Of a stretch of 42,495 nucleotides of DNA, positions 1-9,078 are shown piece after piece. This DNA comes from an uncultured Gammaproteobacteria bacterium (GTDB taxonomy: Bacteria; Pseudomonadota; Gammaproteobacteria; Pseudomonadales; UBA5518): assembly GCA_903928015.1 (NCBI GenBank), contig CAIYPF010000001.1, forward strand, positions 1 through 42,495, read 5' to 3'. The notes under the pieces are model-generated. The model was not told where the DNA came from. It did no database searches and was given only the letters and a program-made list of their open reading frames with translations. A program made the position numbers and the translations under genes. Positions within the stretch are counted from its first letter, which is position 1, and every line of letters begins with the position of its first letter.

Positions 1-95
1 CCGGGCTGCAGGAAGGCTAGGCGTGGCCCGGGGCCGGTGTCTGTAGGACATTTCGGATAGTGCGGAGCCTTGCCCCCTGACAAAGGCTGATCCCC

Positions 96-173
96 GTAGG
101 AGGGGGCCATGCCCCCGACAGGGGCATAGATCAGTTATCCACCACTGCTGTCGCGGGCATGGCCCGCCCCTAC
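96..173. repeat. REP doublet (REPIN-like inverted pair)
   Basis: Two 25-nt arms, 96-120 and 149-173, face each other across a 28-nt spacer. Each arm begins GTAGG and contains a G-rich/C-rich palindrome around CATG (GGGGGC-CAT-GCCCCC on the left, CGGGC-ATG-GCCCG on the right). The reverse complement of the right arm differs from the left arm at only a few bases. This is the architecture of REP doublets (REPINs/BIMEs) that sit between genes in many Gammaproteobacteria. It lies beyond the 3' end of the MFS gene. The rest of 1-229 shows no gene. A tyrosine transposase of the RAYT type, which normally mobilises such elements, is not in the window. Confidence 0.75.
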
Positions 174-229
174 ATCCACGGTGAATGGCGCGCGCCTGCG
201 GGAGCGGGATCGCGCCGTGCGCTGAAGGC

Positions 230-1465
230 TCAGTTCTCGCCGGCCAAGCGCCCTGCCATTTCGGTGGCCACGACCGAGGCCTGCGGCGTGATGGGAGTGA
301 AATGCGCCGGGTGACCGACCACCTGCGGGCGGTGCTGCAGCAGGCTTCGCATCGCGATAAGGGCCACGACCGCGTGCACCAGCGCTATGAAGAGCGCGTA
401 CCCGACGGGGCCCACGCCGTGCATCAACCAGGCGACGATCACCGGGCCGATGGCGGAGCCCAATCCGTTCACGAGAAGGATCTTGCTGCTGGCAGCCACC
501 AGTTCCTCGGCGGCAAGCATGTCGCCGGCAAGTGCCACGAAGACGCCGTAGAGCGGTAGCGACATCCCGCCGAAAAGGAACATCAACGTGTAGAGAAGGC
601 CCGTCTGACTCACGGGAACCACCGCGAGCAGCAAGCCCACCACCGTGACCGCCGCGCACAGCACCACGATCAGGCGGCGGCGGTCCATGCGATCCGAGAT
701 CATCCCTATGGGCCACTGCATCAGCACCGCACCCATGATCGCCGAGGCCATGAACGAGGCAATCTGCGAGCGCTCCAGACCGAGTTCCAACGCATATACC
801 GCGCCCATGCCATAGAAACTGCCGTAGGCAAGAGAGATGAACAGCAAGCCCGTCAGGCAGAGCGGGACGCGCTTCATCAGCACGGGCAGCGCGATGCGGG
901 CGGTAGGCCCCGACTGCATGACGGCACGGCGCGTGAGCGCGATGGGGACGACCGCGAGCGAGAACAGCGCAGAGACCAGCACGAAGAGCTCGAAACCGCG
1001 CGGATCCGCGAAACCGAGCAGGTATTGGCCACCCGCGAGAGACACCTGACACACGAGCAGGTAGATCGCGAGCAGCCGTCCGCGGGTGGCATTGGTGGCG
1101 GCGCTGTTCAGCCAGCTTTCCGCGACGATGAACACGCCGACCATGCACGCGCCTGCCATCAACCTGAGCAGCGCCCAGGCGACCGGATTCACGAAGAGCA
1201 CGTGCGCGAGCGGTGCGAACGACACCAGAGAGGCCAGCGCAGCGAAAACGCGGATACCGCCGACGCGGCGGATCAGCGGCGGCGCGATCACGGAGCCCAG
1301 CATGTAGCCCACGTAGTAGCAGGCCATGACGGCACCCGTGGTGCTGGTGCCGAAACCAGAGAGACTCGCGCGGACGCCAAGCAGCGTGCCCTGCAAACCG
1401 TTGCCGAGCATGAGCAGACCAAGCCCCGCAAAGAGGGCCCACAGCGACAGCACGACGTGACGCAC
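230..1465 (-). CDS. MFS transporter, YcaD-like
   Basis: A 411-residue polytopic inner-membrane protein with about 12 hydrophobic segments. The N-terminus runs straight into the first helix (LSLWALFAGLGLLMLGNGLQG), which matches the start of YcaD-type major facilitator proteins. The loop after helix 2 carries RRVGGIRVF, and a second-half equivalent is ISDRMDRRRLIVV; both resemble the MFS A-motif. The start is GTG at 1465, supported by the family N-terminus rather than by a clear ribosome site. The substrate cannot be told from sequence. It is transcribed away from the LLM oxidoreductase operon, so the 157-nt gap between them holds divergent promoters. Confidence 0.85.
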   Translation of the reverse strand: MRHVVLSLWALFAGLGLLMLGNGLQGTLLGVRASLSGFGTSTTGAVMACYYVGYMLGSVIAPPLIRRVGGIRVFAALASLVSFAPLAHVLFVNPVAWALLRLMAGACMVGVFIVAESWLNSAATNATRGRLLAIYLLVCQVSLAGGQYLLGFADPRGFELFVLVSALFSLAVVPIALTRRAVMQSGPTARIALPVLMKRVPLCLTGLLFISLAYGSFYGMGAVYALELGLERSQIASFMASAIMGAVLMQWPIGMISDRMDRRRLIVVLCAAVTVVGLLLAVVPVSQTGLLYTLMFLFGGMSLPLYGVFVALAGDMLAAEELVAASSKILLVNGLGSAIGPVIVAWLMHGVGPVGYALFIALVHAVVALIAMRSLLQHRPQVVGHPAHFTPITPQASVVATEMAGRLAGEN

Positions 1466-1622
1466 AGGAGGTGACCGGGGAAAAGTGGAGACACGGTAAT
1501 GCTAGCAGCCGGCGCAGGCGTGTCGCAGTGATGTATTACCGCCATGCAAGGCGTGCTCGCCGTCGTGGATCGGGCGGGGGGCATTGCGTACACTCGCGAC
1601 ACACACGGCACGGGAAAAGCAC

Positions 1623-2510
1623 ATGGCAACCGATATCGGCAGGCTGGGCGTCTGGTCGTTCATCGACAACCTCGACGCCGCGGGCGCGGCAGCCTTCGCT
1701 CGGCAACTCGAGGACTGGGGCTACGGCGCTCTCTGGGTGCCCGAGGCCGTGGGCCGCGACCCCTTCGCGATCATTGCCTGGATGGCCGCGCACACGCGCA
1801 AGCTGGTCTTCTGCACCGGCATCGCCAACATCTACGCACGCGACCCGATGACCATGAAAGCCATCGGGAAGACGCTGGGCGAGATCGCACCTGGGCGCAT
1901 CGTGCTGGGCCTCGGTGTGTCGCACAGCCATCTGGTGCAGAACGTGCGCGGCCACGAGTACTCGAACAAGCCCGTCGCCACCATGCGCGCTTACCTCGAG
2001 GGCATGGAAAAGGCCCTCTACATGGGCCCTGCACCCGCAGAAGAGGCCCCGGTAGTGCTGGCCGCGCTGCGCAGCAACATGCTGAAGCTCTCGGCGGAAA
2101 AAGCCTCCGGCGCGCACCCGTATTTCGTGCCGCCCGAGCACACCGCCAAGGCGCGCGCCACCATGGGGCCCGCCGCCTGGCTCTGCCCTGAGCAGATGGT
2201 GCTCGCCGAACAGGATCCGGCCAAGGCGCGCGCCATCGCGCGCAAGCACATGGAGATCTACCTCGGCCTGCCCAACTACCAGAACAACCTGCTGGAACTG
2301 GGCTTCACCGCCGAGGACTTCGCCAACGGCGGCAGCGACCGCATCGTGGACGCGATCGTCGCCTGGGGCGACGACGCCGTGATCCGCGAGCGCATCGCGG
2401 CGCACCACGCCGCCGGCGCATCGCATGTCTGCATCCAGGCCTTCCGCCCCGACGGCGAGATGGGCGCCGATATGGCGCTGCTCGAGCGCTTCGCGCCCGC
2501 GCGCGCCTGA
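1623..2510 (+). CDS. Luciferase-like (LLM class) oxidoreductase, TIGR03620-type
   Basis: A 295-residue TIM-barrel protein of the bacterial luciferase-like family, closest in pattern to the group annotated as F420-dependent (TIGR03620). Visible family features are the early LGVWSFIDNLDAAGAAAFARQ strand-helix, the EAVGRDPFAI loop, the CTGIANIYARDP segment and the LGLGVSHSH strand in the cofactor-binding half. I chose the ATG at 1623 over an in-frame upstream start at 1584, because the family begins at MATDIGRLG. The downstream amidohydrolase starts 29 nt later and the WS/DGAT gene follows, suggesting one operon. The cofactor could be F420 or FMN; no F420 biosynthesis gene is visible here. Substrate unknown. 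Confidence 0.8.
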   Translation: MATDIGRLGVWSFIDNLDAAGAAAFARQLEDWGYGALWVPEAVGRDPFAIIAWMAAHTRKLVFCTGIANIYARDPMTMKAIGKTLGEIAPGRIVLGLGVSHSHLVQNVRGHEYSNKPVATMRAYLEGMEKALYMGPAPAEEAPVVLAALRSNMLKLSAEKASGAHPYFVPPEHTAKARATMGPAAWLCPEQMVLAEQDPAKARAIARKHMEIYLGLPNYQNNLLELGFTAEDFANGGSDRIVDAIVAWGDDAVIRERIAAHHAAGASHVCIQAFRPDGEMGADMALLERFAPARA

Positions 2511-2539
2511 ACCACTACACGGCTACAAGGAATACCACG

Positions 2540-3760
2540 ATGGTCGACGTCATAAAGCTGGGCATCAAACGACCCGTCACCAATCCGCTGCTGCCGGACC
2601 CCGAACCGCGGCAGGTGAAGTACACGCTGATTTCTGCAGATGACCACCTGATGGAGCCGCCCCACACCTTCGAGGGTCGTTTGCCCGCGAAGCTCCAGGA
2701 CCGCGCGCCACACATCGTCGAGACCGCCGAAGGCCATCAGGTCTGGTCCATCGAAGGCAAGCCCTACTTCCAGGTGGGCTTCATGTGCGTTGCCGGGCGC
2801 CCCCGCGAGGACCACCGTCTTGAACCCTCGCGCTTCGAGGAGATCCGCCCTGGCTGCTGGGACGTGCACGCCCGCGTCAAAGACATGGACATCGGCGGCA
2901 TCTGGGGCTCGGTGAACTTTCCTTCCGGCGTCACCGGTTTCGGCGGGCACCTGTTCTCGCAGTTCGCCGATCAGGAGCTGGGCCTCGCCTGCGTGCGCGC
3001 CTGGAACGACTGGCTCTTCGAGGAGTGGTACAGCCCCTACCCCGAGCGCATCGTGCCGCTCGGCATCACCCACCTCACCGATCCGGTGAAGGGCGCGGAA
3101 GAAATCCGTCGCAACGCCAAGCGCGGCTTCCGTGCGGTGACCATGCCGGAGCAGCCGCACCGACTGGGTCTTCCGCCGGTGTTCGACACCGCGCACTGGG
3201 ACCCGATCATCCGCGCCTGCGCCGAAACCGGCACCGTGCTGAACCTGCACGTGGGCTCGGCAGGCTTTGCGCAGATGCCGCCGGGCGCGCCGATGCTGGA
3301 ACTCGGCTCCACGCTCTTCGGCCCGATGGCGCTCACCAGCTGCGCGGAGTGGCTCTGGAGCGGCTTCCCCGCTCGCTACCCGGAGCTCAAGATCGCCATG
3401 TCCGAGGGCGGTATCGGCTGGGCCGCAATGCTCATGGACCGGCTGGACGACATCATGAGCCGCTCGGGCTACGGCGGCAGCTGGCCCGACAGCAAGAACT
3501 CGCCCTCCGAGGTCCTGCGGCGCAATTTCTGGTTCTGCATGATCGAGGACGCCTCGACCATCTGCACGCGCCACCGCATCGGCGTCGAGAACATCCTCTT
3601 CGAGTCGGATTACCCGCACGGTGACGGCACCTGGCCCGACACGCAGCACGTGATCGAGCGCGTGCTGGGAGACCTGCCGGTGGAAGAGATCAGGATGATC
3701 ACCCACCTGAACGCGGCCAAGCTCTACCGTCACCCGCTGCCCGCTGTGGTGCTGCCGTAG
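2540..3760 (+). CDS. Metal-dependent amidohydrolase (amidohydrolase 2 family, COG2159)
   Basis: A 406-residue cytosolic TIM-barrel hydrolase/decarboxylase-type protein. The first metal motif appears as ISADDHLMEPP near residue 33. A mid-barrel histidine is in TVLNLHVGSAG, and the terminal acidic residue is in FESDYPHGDGTWP. These positions match the amidohydrolase-2 family, which includes aminocarboxymuconate-semialdehyde decarboxylase and many uncharacterised enzymes of lipid and aromatic degradation clusters. The ATG follows an AAGGA ribosome site. It lies between the LLM oxidoreductase (29-nt gap) and WS/DGAT (15-nt gap), so co-transcription is likely. No substrate can be assigned. Confidence 0.85.
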   Translation: MVDVIKLGIKRPVTNPLLPDPEPRQVKYTLISADDHLMEPPHTFEGRLPAKLQDRAPHIVETAEGHQVWSIEGKPYFQVGFMCVAGRPREDHRLEPSRFEEIRPGCWDVHARVKDMDIGGIWGSVNFPSGVTGFGGHLFSQFADQELGLACVRAWNDWLFEEWYSPYPERIVPLGITHLTDPVKGAEEIRRNAKRGFRAVTMPEQPHRLGLPPVFDTAHWDPIIRACAETGTVLNLHVGSAGFAQMPPGAPMLELGSTLFGPMALTSCAEWLWSGFPARYPELKIAMSEGGIGWAAMLMDRLDDIMSRSGYGGSWPDSKNSPSEVLRRNFWFCMIEDASTICTRHRIGVENILFESDYPHGDGTWPDTQHVIERVLGDLPVEEIRMITHLNAAKLYRHPLPAVVLP

Positions 3761-3775
3761 CGCCGCGGGAGATTC

Positions 3776-5278
3776 ATGCGCCAGCTGGGCGTCACCGACG
3801 CCGCCTTCATCAACATCGAGAACCCCACGGTTCCGCAGCAGATAGGCAGTCTCGGCATCTACGACCCCTCGACGGCGCCCGGGGGCTTCGTGCGGTTCAA
3901 GGACGTGCTGCGCAGCTTCCAGCGCAGGCTGCAGCAGAACCCCGTGTTCCGCACGCGTCTGGTGGAAGTGCCCTTCGGCCTCGACCGTCCGTACTGGGTG
4001 CTGGATCCCAACTTCGACGTCGAGTTCCATATCCGCCACATCGCACTGCCCAAGCCCGGGGACTGGCGCCAGCTCTGCATCCAGGTGGCGCGCCTGCACT
4101 CGCGCGCACTCGACATGAGCCGCCCGCTCTGGGAGTGCTACATCATCGAGGGTCTGGACAATATCCCGGACCTGCCGAAGGGCTCCTTCGCGGTCTACAC
4201 CAAGATCCACCACTCGCTGGTCGATGGCGTGGGCGGGCAGGCCTTCATGACCGCGCTGCACGATCTGGAACCCGTGCCGCCCGCGCCCGAGGAATACGCC
4301 GAGGCCAACCCGCGCTTCGGCGATATGCAGCCCTCCGATGTGCGCCTGCTCGGCATGACACTCGCCAGACTCCCGACACGTATCGCGACCGGACTGCGCG
4401 ACGGCGCCGGCACCGCGCGGGAGATCGTGCAGACCGTGCGACGCCTGCTGCGCGACGAACTGCCACCCCCTCAGCTGAACGGCCCCAGATCCCGCTTCGA
4501 CCAGCCCGCCAGCCACAACCGCGTCTTCGAGGGCCGGCTCTTCACGCTGGAGGAATTCAAGGCGCTGAAGAACGCCGCAGGCGTGACGCTGAACGACATC
4601 GCCGTGGCGCTGGTCTCGGGCGCGATGCGCAAGTACCTGCTCGCCCACAACGAGCTGCCGTCCAGGACGCTACTCGCGACCATGCCCGTGAACATGCGTG
4701 CCCGCGGCGGCGACACCACACAGAACAACCCCGTCGGCTCCATGCAGGCGGCGCTGCACACCGACATCGAGGACCCGCGCGAGCGCGTGGCCGCGATCAG
4801 GCAAAGCATCGACGCGGGCAAGATGTGGATCGAGACGCCACTGGTCTCGATCATGAACGTGGCCGGTGTGCTGCCGCCGGCCGTCGCCAAGCCGCTGTGG
4901 CGGACGTATGTCCGGAACAAGCTCACGCGCTTCCTGCCGCTGGGGCAATCGACGGTGATCACCAACGTCCCCGGGCCGCCCTTCCCCATCTACTGCGCAG
5001 GTGCGCGGATGCACTGCATGTATCCGCTGGGTCTGGTGAACCCCGGGCTCGGGCTCTTCCACGCGGTGTTCAGCTACGGTGGAAAGGTGTCGGTGTCGGT
5101 GCTGGCAGACCGCAGTCAGATGCCGGATCCGGAGTTCTACCGGGCGTGCCTGGATGCGGCGTGGGGAGAGTTGAACGAGGCGTTTTTGCGCGAGCAGGCG
5201 GCAGAAACGAAGCCTGCGGCGCCTGCACGCAGGAAACCGAAGGCAAAGAAACCCCCGGTGCGGAAAAAGCCCCTCTAG
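3776..5278 (+). CDS. Wax ester synthase/diacylglycerol acyltransferase (WS/DGAT)
   Basis: A 500-residue acyltransferase of the WS/DGAT family, which joins acyl-CoA to fatty alcohols or diacylglycerol to make storage wax esters or triacylglycerol. The catalytic HHxxxDG motif is seen as KIHHSLVDGVGG. Other conserved blocks are the N-terminal PYWVLDPNFDVEFHIRH, the DMSRPLWECYIIEGL acceptor-side block, TLNDIAVALVSGAMR and the late NVPGPPFPIYCAG. The last 25 or so residues are Lys/Pro/Ala-rich (about ten lysines or arginines), an extension beyond the catalytic fold. It is the third gene of a compact operon with the LLM oxidoreductase and amidohydrolase. Assignment to the family is firm; wax versus TAG preference is not visible. 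Confidence 0.93.
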   Translation: MRQLGVTDAAFINIENPTVPQQIGSLGIYDPSTAPGGFVRFKDVLRSFQRRLQQNPVFRTRLVEVPFGLDRPYWVLDPNFDVEFHIRHIALPKPGDWRQLCIQVARLHSRALDMSRPLWECYIIEGLDNIPDLPKGSFAVYTKIHHSLVDGVGGQAFMTALHDLEPVPPAPEEYAEANPRFGDMQPSDVRLLGMTLARLPTRIATGLRDGAGTAREIVQTVRRLLRDELPPPQLNGPRSRFDQPASHNRVFEGRLFTLEEFKALKNAAGVTLNDIAVALVSGAMRKYLLAHNELPSRTLLATMPVNMRARGGDTTQNNPVGSMQAALHTDIEDPRERVAAIRQSIDAGKMWIETPLVSIMNVAGVLPPAVAKPLWRTYVRNKLTRFLPLGQSTVITNVPGPPFPIYCAGARMHCMYPLGLVNPGLGLFHAVFSYGGKVSVSVLADRSQMPDPEFYRACLDAAWGELNEAFLREQAAETKPAAPARRKPKAKKPPVRKKPL

Positions 5279-5315
5279 CCGCCGGCGACGCCCTCATCGC
5301 AGACGGCAACACTCC

Positions 5316-5687
5316 TCACCATGTGCCCGTCCGCAACATCACCAGCGTGCAGGCCTCCACGCACTCGATGCCCGCCCCGCGAAGCGTGTCCTCCAGGGCC
5401 GGGTTTTCGGTGCCCGGATTGAACACCACGCGCCGCGGTGCAAGCGCGAGGATATCGGCCTCTTGCTGGGAGGAGATGGCTGCGCGCACGTAAAGCGTGA
5501 GCGTGTCGACGGGGCCTTCGATCGCTGCAAGCGATGCGGCCACCGCTTCGCCGTCAATCACCTGCTCCTTGGCGCTCACCGGCACCACCGCGTGGCCGTG
5601 TTCCTTCAGCATGCGCTGCGCCTTGTTCGCGAAGCGTTCAGCGTCAGCGCTCGCGCCGAGGATCGCCACCCGTTCCTGCTTGCCCAT
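5316..5687 (-). CDS. CoA-binding domain protein (YccU-like)
   Basis: A 123-residue Rossmann-type protein. The N-terminal VAILGASADAERFANKAQRML carries the nucleotide/CoA-binding loop of the small CoA_binding_2 (YccU-like) family. The later segment VVFNPGTENPALEDTLRGAG and the Cys-containing IECVEACTLVML end match the same family. Some members are annotated as CoA-binding, but the biochemical role is not known. The gene starts 9 nt after the stop of the NAD-dependent dehydrogenase-like gene and closes a minus-strand run of acyl-CoA genes. It is convergent with WS/DGAT, with 37 nt between the stops. Confidence 0.85.
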   Translation of the reverse strand: MGKQERVAILGASADAERFANKAQRMLKEHGHAVVPVSAKEQVIDGEAVAASLAAIEGPVDTLTLYVRAAISSQQEADILALAPRRVVFNPGTENPALEDTLRGAGIECVEACTLVMLRTGTW

Positions 5688-5696
5688 TGCCCTTCC

Positions 5697-6584
5697 TCAC
5701 TCTGCCGAAAAAAATTCGATGACGCTGCTGATGTCCGTCTCGTTGCCGGCGCGGGCGCGGTGCTGGCGCAGCAGTTGCGCGGCCAGGGCGCTGAAAGGCG
5801 CGCTCGCATCGGCAGCGCGGGCCAGGTCGAGCACGGCATCAAGATCTTTCTGCACCGTGCCCAGCCCCGACAGCACCGGTTCGTACTGGCGCACCGCCAT
5901 GCGTGGCGCAAGCACGCGCAAGAGCGGCGAGTCCGCGAGCCCGCCCGCGAAGGCCGAGGGCAGCAGTTCCGCATCGAGCCCGGCACGCTCTGCAAGCGCG
6001 ATCATCTCGGCGAGCAGCAGCGTGCTCGCGCCCACCAGAAGCTGGTGGCAGGCACGCGCCAGTTGCCCGCTGCCGCACTCGCCCATGTGGCTCAGGTTGT
6101 TGCCAAGGCACTCGAGCACCGGACGCGCACGTTCCACGTCGTCCTCGTTGCCACCGGCCATGATTGTGAGCGTACCTGCTGCCGCAGCGGTTGGGCCGCC
6201 GGATACGGGCGCATCCACCCACCCGGCTCCCGACTGCGCCTGCAACTCGCGGGCAAAACGGCGTGTGCTCTCGGGGTCTGTACACGAGAGATCGACCAAC
6301 AGTTGCTCTTCCTCGACAACGGCGGCGATGCCCTCGGGCCCGAAGACCACCTCCTCGACGGCGTCCGCATCCGGCAGGCAGAGGAGCAGCATGTCGCAGG
6401 CCTCCACGAGTTCGCCGACGGTATCGAGTTCCTCCGCTCCGCGCGCCACGAGATCGTCACAGCGATCCGGCGTGCGGTTCCACACGAGCACATCGAAGCC
6501 TGCATCGAGCAGCCGCATGGCCATGCGCGAGCCCATGGCGCCGATACCGATGAAACCGATGGTCTCGTGCTGGTCGTCGTGCAT
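5697..6584 (-). CDS. 3-hydroxyisobutyrate-dehydrogenase-like protein (beta-hydroxyacid dehydrogenase superfamily)
   Basis: A 295-residue two-domain NAD(P)-binding protein. The Rossmann fingerprint GFIGIGAMGSRMAMRLL is at residues 10-26, and the substrate-side DAPVSGGPTAAAAGTLTIMAGG is at about 124-145. The dimer-domain helix normally reads GxGxxxKxxxN; here it reads GSGQLARACHQ (residues 171-181). The catalytic lysine position is Arg177, and the following Asn positions are His/Gln. A later KDLDAVLDLA is kept. The superfamily call is firm, but classical 3-hydroxyacid oxidation is doubtful; imine-reductase-like or non-catalytic roles are possible. I chose the ATG at 6584 because the family begins here; longer readings run into the CoA-transferase gene. 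It sits 76 nt downstream of that gene. Confidence 0.82.
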   Translation of the reverse strand: MHDDQHETIGFIGIGAMGSRMAMRLLDAGFDVLVWNRTPDRCDDLVARGAEELDTVGELVEACDMLLLCLPDADAVEEVVFGPEGIAAVVEEEQLLVDLSCTDPESTRRFARELQAQSGAGWVDAPVSGGPTAAAAGTLTIMAGGNEDDVERARPVLECLGNNLSHMGECGSGQLARACHQLLVGASTLLLAEMIALAERAGLDAELLPSAFAGGLADSPLLRVLAPRMAVRQYEPVLSGLGTVQKDLDAVLDLARAADASAPFSALAAQLLRQHRARAGNETDISSVIEFFSAE

Positions 6585-6660
6585 CCGGAAGCCCCTCGTG
6601 CTGGGAGTACGGAAGAGGTATGACCGGACGATACACGCGCGGCGGCGTGCCGTGAAGGAC

Positions 6661-7803
6661 TCAGGCGTCGTCTTCGCCGAGCAGCGGTGGCGCGCGGTGC
6701 ATCTGCATGCGGCTGCGCGAAAACAGTATCGGATTGCGCACGGTGGGCACGGGGCCTGCGAGCGGATGATCGAGGTGTTGCACCATGCCGCGGGCCTGCA
6801 CCTGCGGGTCGCGGAAGACGCGATCGAGCGTGTTGATGGGGCCGCAGGGCACGCCCGCTTTTTCCAGCACGGAGATCCACTCGTCCATGCTGCGCGTGGC
6901 CATGATCGCGGCCACGCGCGGGCACAGTTCAGCGCGGTTTGCGAGGCGCGCGGCATTGGTGGCATAGCGCGGGTCGGTGCCCATGGCAGGCTCGCCCGCC
7001 ACCTCGCAGAAGCGGCGGAACTGGCCGTCATTGCCTATCGCAAGGATCAGGTGTCCGTCTGCGGCCGCGAAGGCCTGGTACGGCACCACGTTGGGATGCG
7101 CGTTGCCGAAACGCGCGGGCACGGAGCCACCGATCAGGTAATTCATGGCCTGGTTGGCCAGCGTGGCCACCTGCACGTCGAGCAGAGCAACGTCGATGTG
7201 CTGGCCAAGACCGCTGCGCTCGCGCTCGAGCAGCGCCGCCTGCACGCCGATGGTGGCGTAGAGACCGGTCATGATGTCGGCGATGGCCACGCCCGCCTTG
7301 AGCGGCTCGCCGTCTTTCGTGCCGGTGAGGCTCATCAGCCCGCCCATGCCCTGGATCAGGAAGTCGTAGCCGGCACGCTGCGCATCGGGGCCCGTCTGGC
7401 CGAAGCCCGTGATGGAGCAGTAGATGAGACGGGGATTCAGCCGGGAGAGGCTGGCGTAATCAAGACCGTACTTGGCAAGACCGCCGACCTTGTAGTTCTC
7501 GACGAGCACATCGCTCTGCGCCGCGAGTTCGCGCACCTTCGCCTGGCCCTCGGGTGTCGCGATATCCAGCGTGACCGACTTCTTGCCGCGGTTGGCGCAG
7601 AGATAGTAGGCCGCGTCGGTGGTGTCGCGGCCCTCGCGGTCCTTCAGCCAGGGCGGGCCCCAGGTGCGGGTGTCGTCGCCCTCGCCGGGTCGCTCGACCT
7701 TCAGCACATCGGCGCCCATGTCGGCAAAAATCTGCGTGGCCCACGGGCCTGCGAGGACCCGGCTGAGATCGAGTACGCGCAGGCCGTCGAGGGCTCCGCT
7801 CAT
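6661..7803 (-). CDS. Class III CoA transferase (CaiB/BaiF family), probably glutarate CoA-transferase-like
   Basis: A 380-residue family III CoA transferase. The N-terminus [20 protein letters not shown], the [21 protein letters not shown] block and [16 protein letters not shown] are family signatures. The Asp in YDFLIQG aligns with the catalytic aspartate of formyl-CoA transferase. The start is ATG 7803; an upstream TTG reading would overlap gcdH. It follows the glutaryl-CoA dehydrogenase gene by one nucleotide. This pairing is familiar from glutarate utilisation, where the transferase moves CoA from succinyl-CoA to glutarate (GcdG/SUGCT type). That substrate is inferred from the neighbour, not from residues. 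Confidence 0.88.
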   Translation of the reverse strand: MSGALDGLRVLDLSRVLAGPWATQIFADMGADVLKVERPGEGDDTRTWGPPWLKDREGRDTTDAAYYLCANRGKKSVTLDIATPEGQAKVRELAAQSDVLVENYKVGGLAKYGLDYASLSRLNPRLIYCSITGFGQTGPDAQRAGYDFLIQGMGGLMSLTGTKDGEPLKAGVAIADIMTGLYATIGVQAALLERERSGLGQHIDVALLDVQVATLANQAMNYLIGGSVPARFGNAHPNVVPYQAFAAADGHLILAIGNDGQFRRFCEVAGEPAMGTDPRYATNAARLANRAELCPRVAAIMATRSMDEWISVLEKAGVPCGPINTLDRVFRDPQVQARGMVQHLDHPLAGPVPTVRNPILFSRSRMQMHRAPPLLGEDDA

Positions 7804-7804
7804 C

Positions 7805-8986
7805 TCAGAACGCCGCGATCCCGGTCTGCGCACGGCCAAGGATCAGGCCGTGGACATCGTGCGTGCCTTCGTAGGTGTTCACCGTCTCGAGGTTCACCAT
7901 GTGACGGAACACCGGGTACTCGTCGGAGATGCCGTTGCCGCCGTGCATGTCGCGCGCGGTGCGGGCGATGTCGAGCGCCTTGCCACAGGAGTTGCGCTTC
8001 AACATCGAGATCAGCTCGGGCGAGAGCTGGCCGCGGTCCTTGAGGCGCGCGGCCTGCAGCACGCCGAGGAGCGCGAGGCTGATCTCGGTCTGCATGTCGG
8101 CGAGTTTTTTCTGGATCAGCTGGTTCGCGGCCAGCGGGCGCCCGAACTGCTTGCGATCGAGCGTGTAGCTGCGTGCCGCGTGCCAGCAGGCTTCTGCTGC
8201 GCCCAGCGTGCCCCAGGCGATGCCGAAGCGGGCGTTGTTCAGGCAGCCGAAGGGCCCTTTGAGTCCTTCGACGTTCGGCAGCAGCGCGGTGGCGGGCACT
8301 TCGACGTCCTGCATCACGATCTGGCCGGTGATGGAGGCGCGCAGGCTCAGCTTGCCCTCGATCTTCGGCGCCGAGAGGCCCTTCATGCCCTTTTCGAGCA
8401 CGAAGCCGCGGATCTTGCCGTCGTCGCACTTGGCCCAGACCACGAAGACGTCAGCGAGCGGCGAGTTGCTGATCCACATCTTGGCGCCGTTCAGCACGTA
8501 ACCGCCGTCGACGCTGCGGGCGCGGGTGATCATGCCGGCGGGGTCGGAGCCCGCGTCCGGCTCGGTGAGGCCGAAGCAGCCGATCCACTCGCCCGTGGCG
8601 AGCTTCGGGAGGTATTTCTCGCGCTGCTCCTCGGTGCCGTAGGCGTAGATGGGGTACATCACGAGGCTCGACTGCACGCTGAACATCGAGCGGTAGCCCG
8701 AATCCACGCGCTCGATCTCGCGGGCGATCAGTCCATAGCTCGCGTAGTTCACGCCGGGGCAGCCGTAGCCGTCGATGGTGGGGCCGAGAAGGCCCAGCTC
8801 GCCCATCTCGCGGAAGATGGCCGGGTCCGTGCTCTCGTTGCGGTAGGCCTCGCGGATGCGCGGCACGAGCTTCGCCTGCGCGTAGTCACGCGCGGTCTCC
8901 ATGATCATGCGCTCCTCGTCGGAGAGTTCCTGCATGAGCAGAAAGGGGTCTTGCCAGTCGAAAGAAGCCCAGCCGAACGATGCCAC
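7805..8986 (-). CDS. gcdH: Glutaryl-CoA dehydrogenase
   Basis: A 393-residue acyl-CoA dehydrogenase, full length for the glutaryl-CoA dehydrogenase subfamily. The enzyme oxidises and decarboxylates glutaryl-CoA to crotonyl-CoA using FAD, in lysine, tryptophan and benzoate-type degradation. The subfamily marker [17 protein letters not shown] carries the arginine that binds the substrate gamma-carboxylate. FAD/acyl-CoA blocks [13 protein letters not shown] and [18 protein letters not shown] are present. The catalytic glutamate lies in [16 protein letters not shown] at about residue 373. The start is GTG, preceded by CTGGAG. It heads a minus-strand operon with the CoA transferase one nucleotide behind it. 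Confidence 0.93.
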   Translation of the reverse strand: MASFGWASFDWQDPFLLMQELSDEERMIMETARDYAQAKLVPRIREAYRNESTDPAIFREMGELGLLGPTIDGYGCPGVNYASYGLIAREIERVDSGYRSMFSVQSSLVMYPIYAYGTEEQREKYLPKLATGEWIGCFGLTEPDAGSDPAGMITRARSVDGGYVLNGAKMWISNSPLADVFVVWAKCDDGKIRGFVLEKGMKGLSAPKIEGKLSLRASITGQIVMQDVEVPATALLPNVEGLKGPFGCLNNARFGIAWGTLGAAEACWHAARSYTLDRKQFGRPLAANQLIQKKLADMQTEISLALLGVLQAARLKDRGQLSPELISMLKRNSCGKALDIARTARDMHGGNGISDEYPVFRHMVNLETVNTYEGTHDVHGLILGRAQTGIAAF

Positions 8987-9078
8987 TGTTCAGATCTCCA
9001 GAGGGGTGCTGTGAGGAGGACGCAGTTTAGCCGCCGCACCCGGCGCGGACACTACCCCATGCCGGGAATATGGGCGCC

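Noticed and set aside
2276..4648. Long minus-strand frame opposite the amidohydrolase and WS/DGAT genes
   Set aside because: No domain pattern; the plus strand carries clear catalytic motifs with good ribosome sites and operon spacing.
5497..8043. Long plus-strand frame opposite the CoA transferase and dehydrogenase genes
   Set aside because: Ser/Arg/Ala-rich without motifs, while the minus strand holds three recognisable enzymes.
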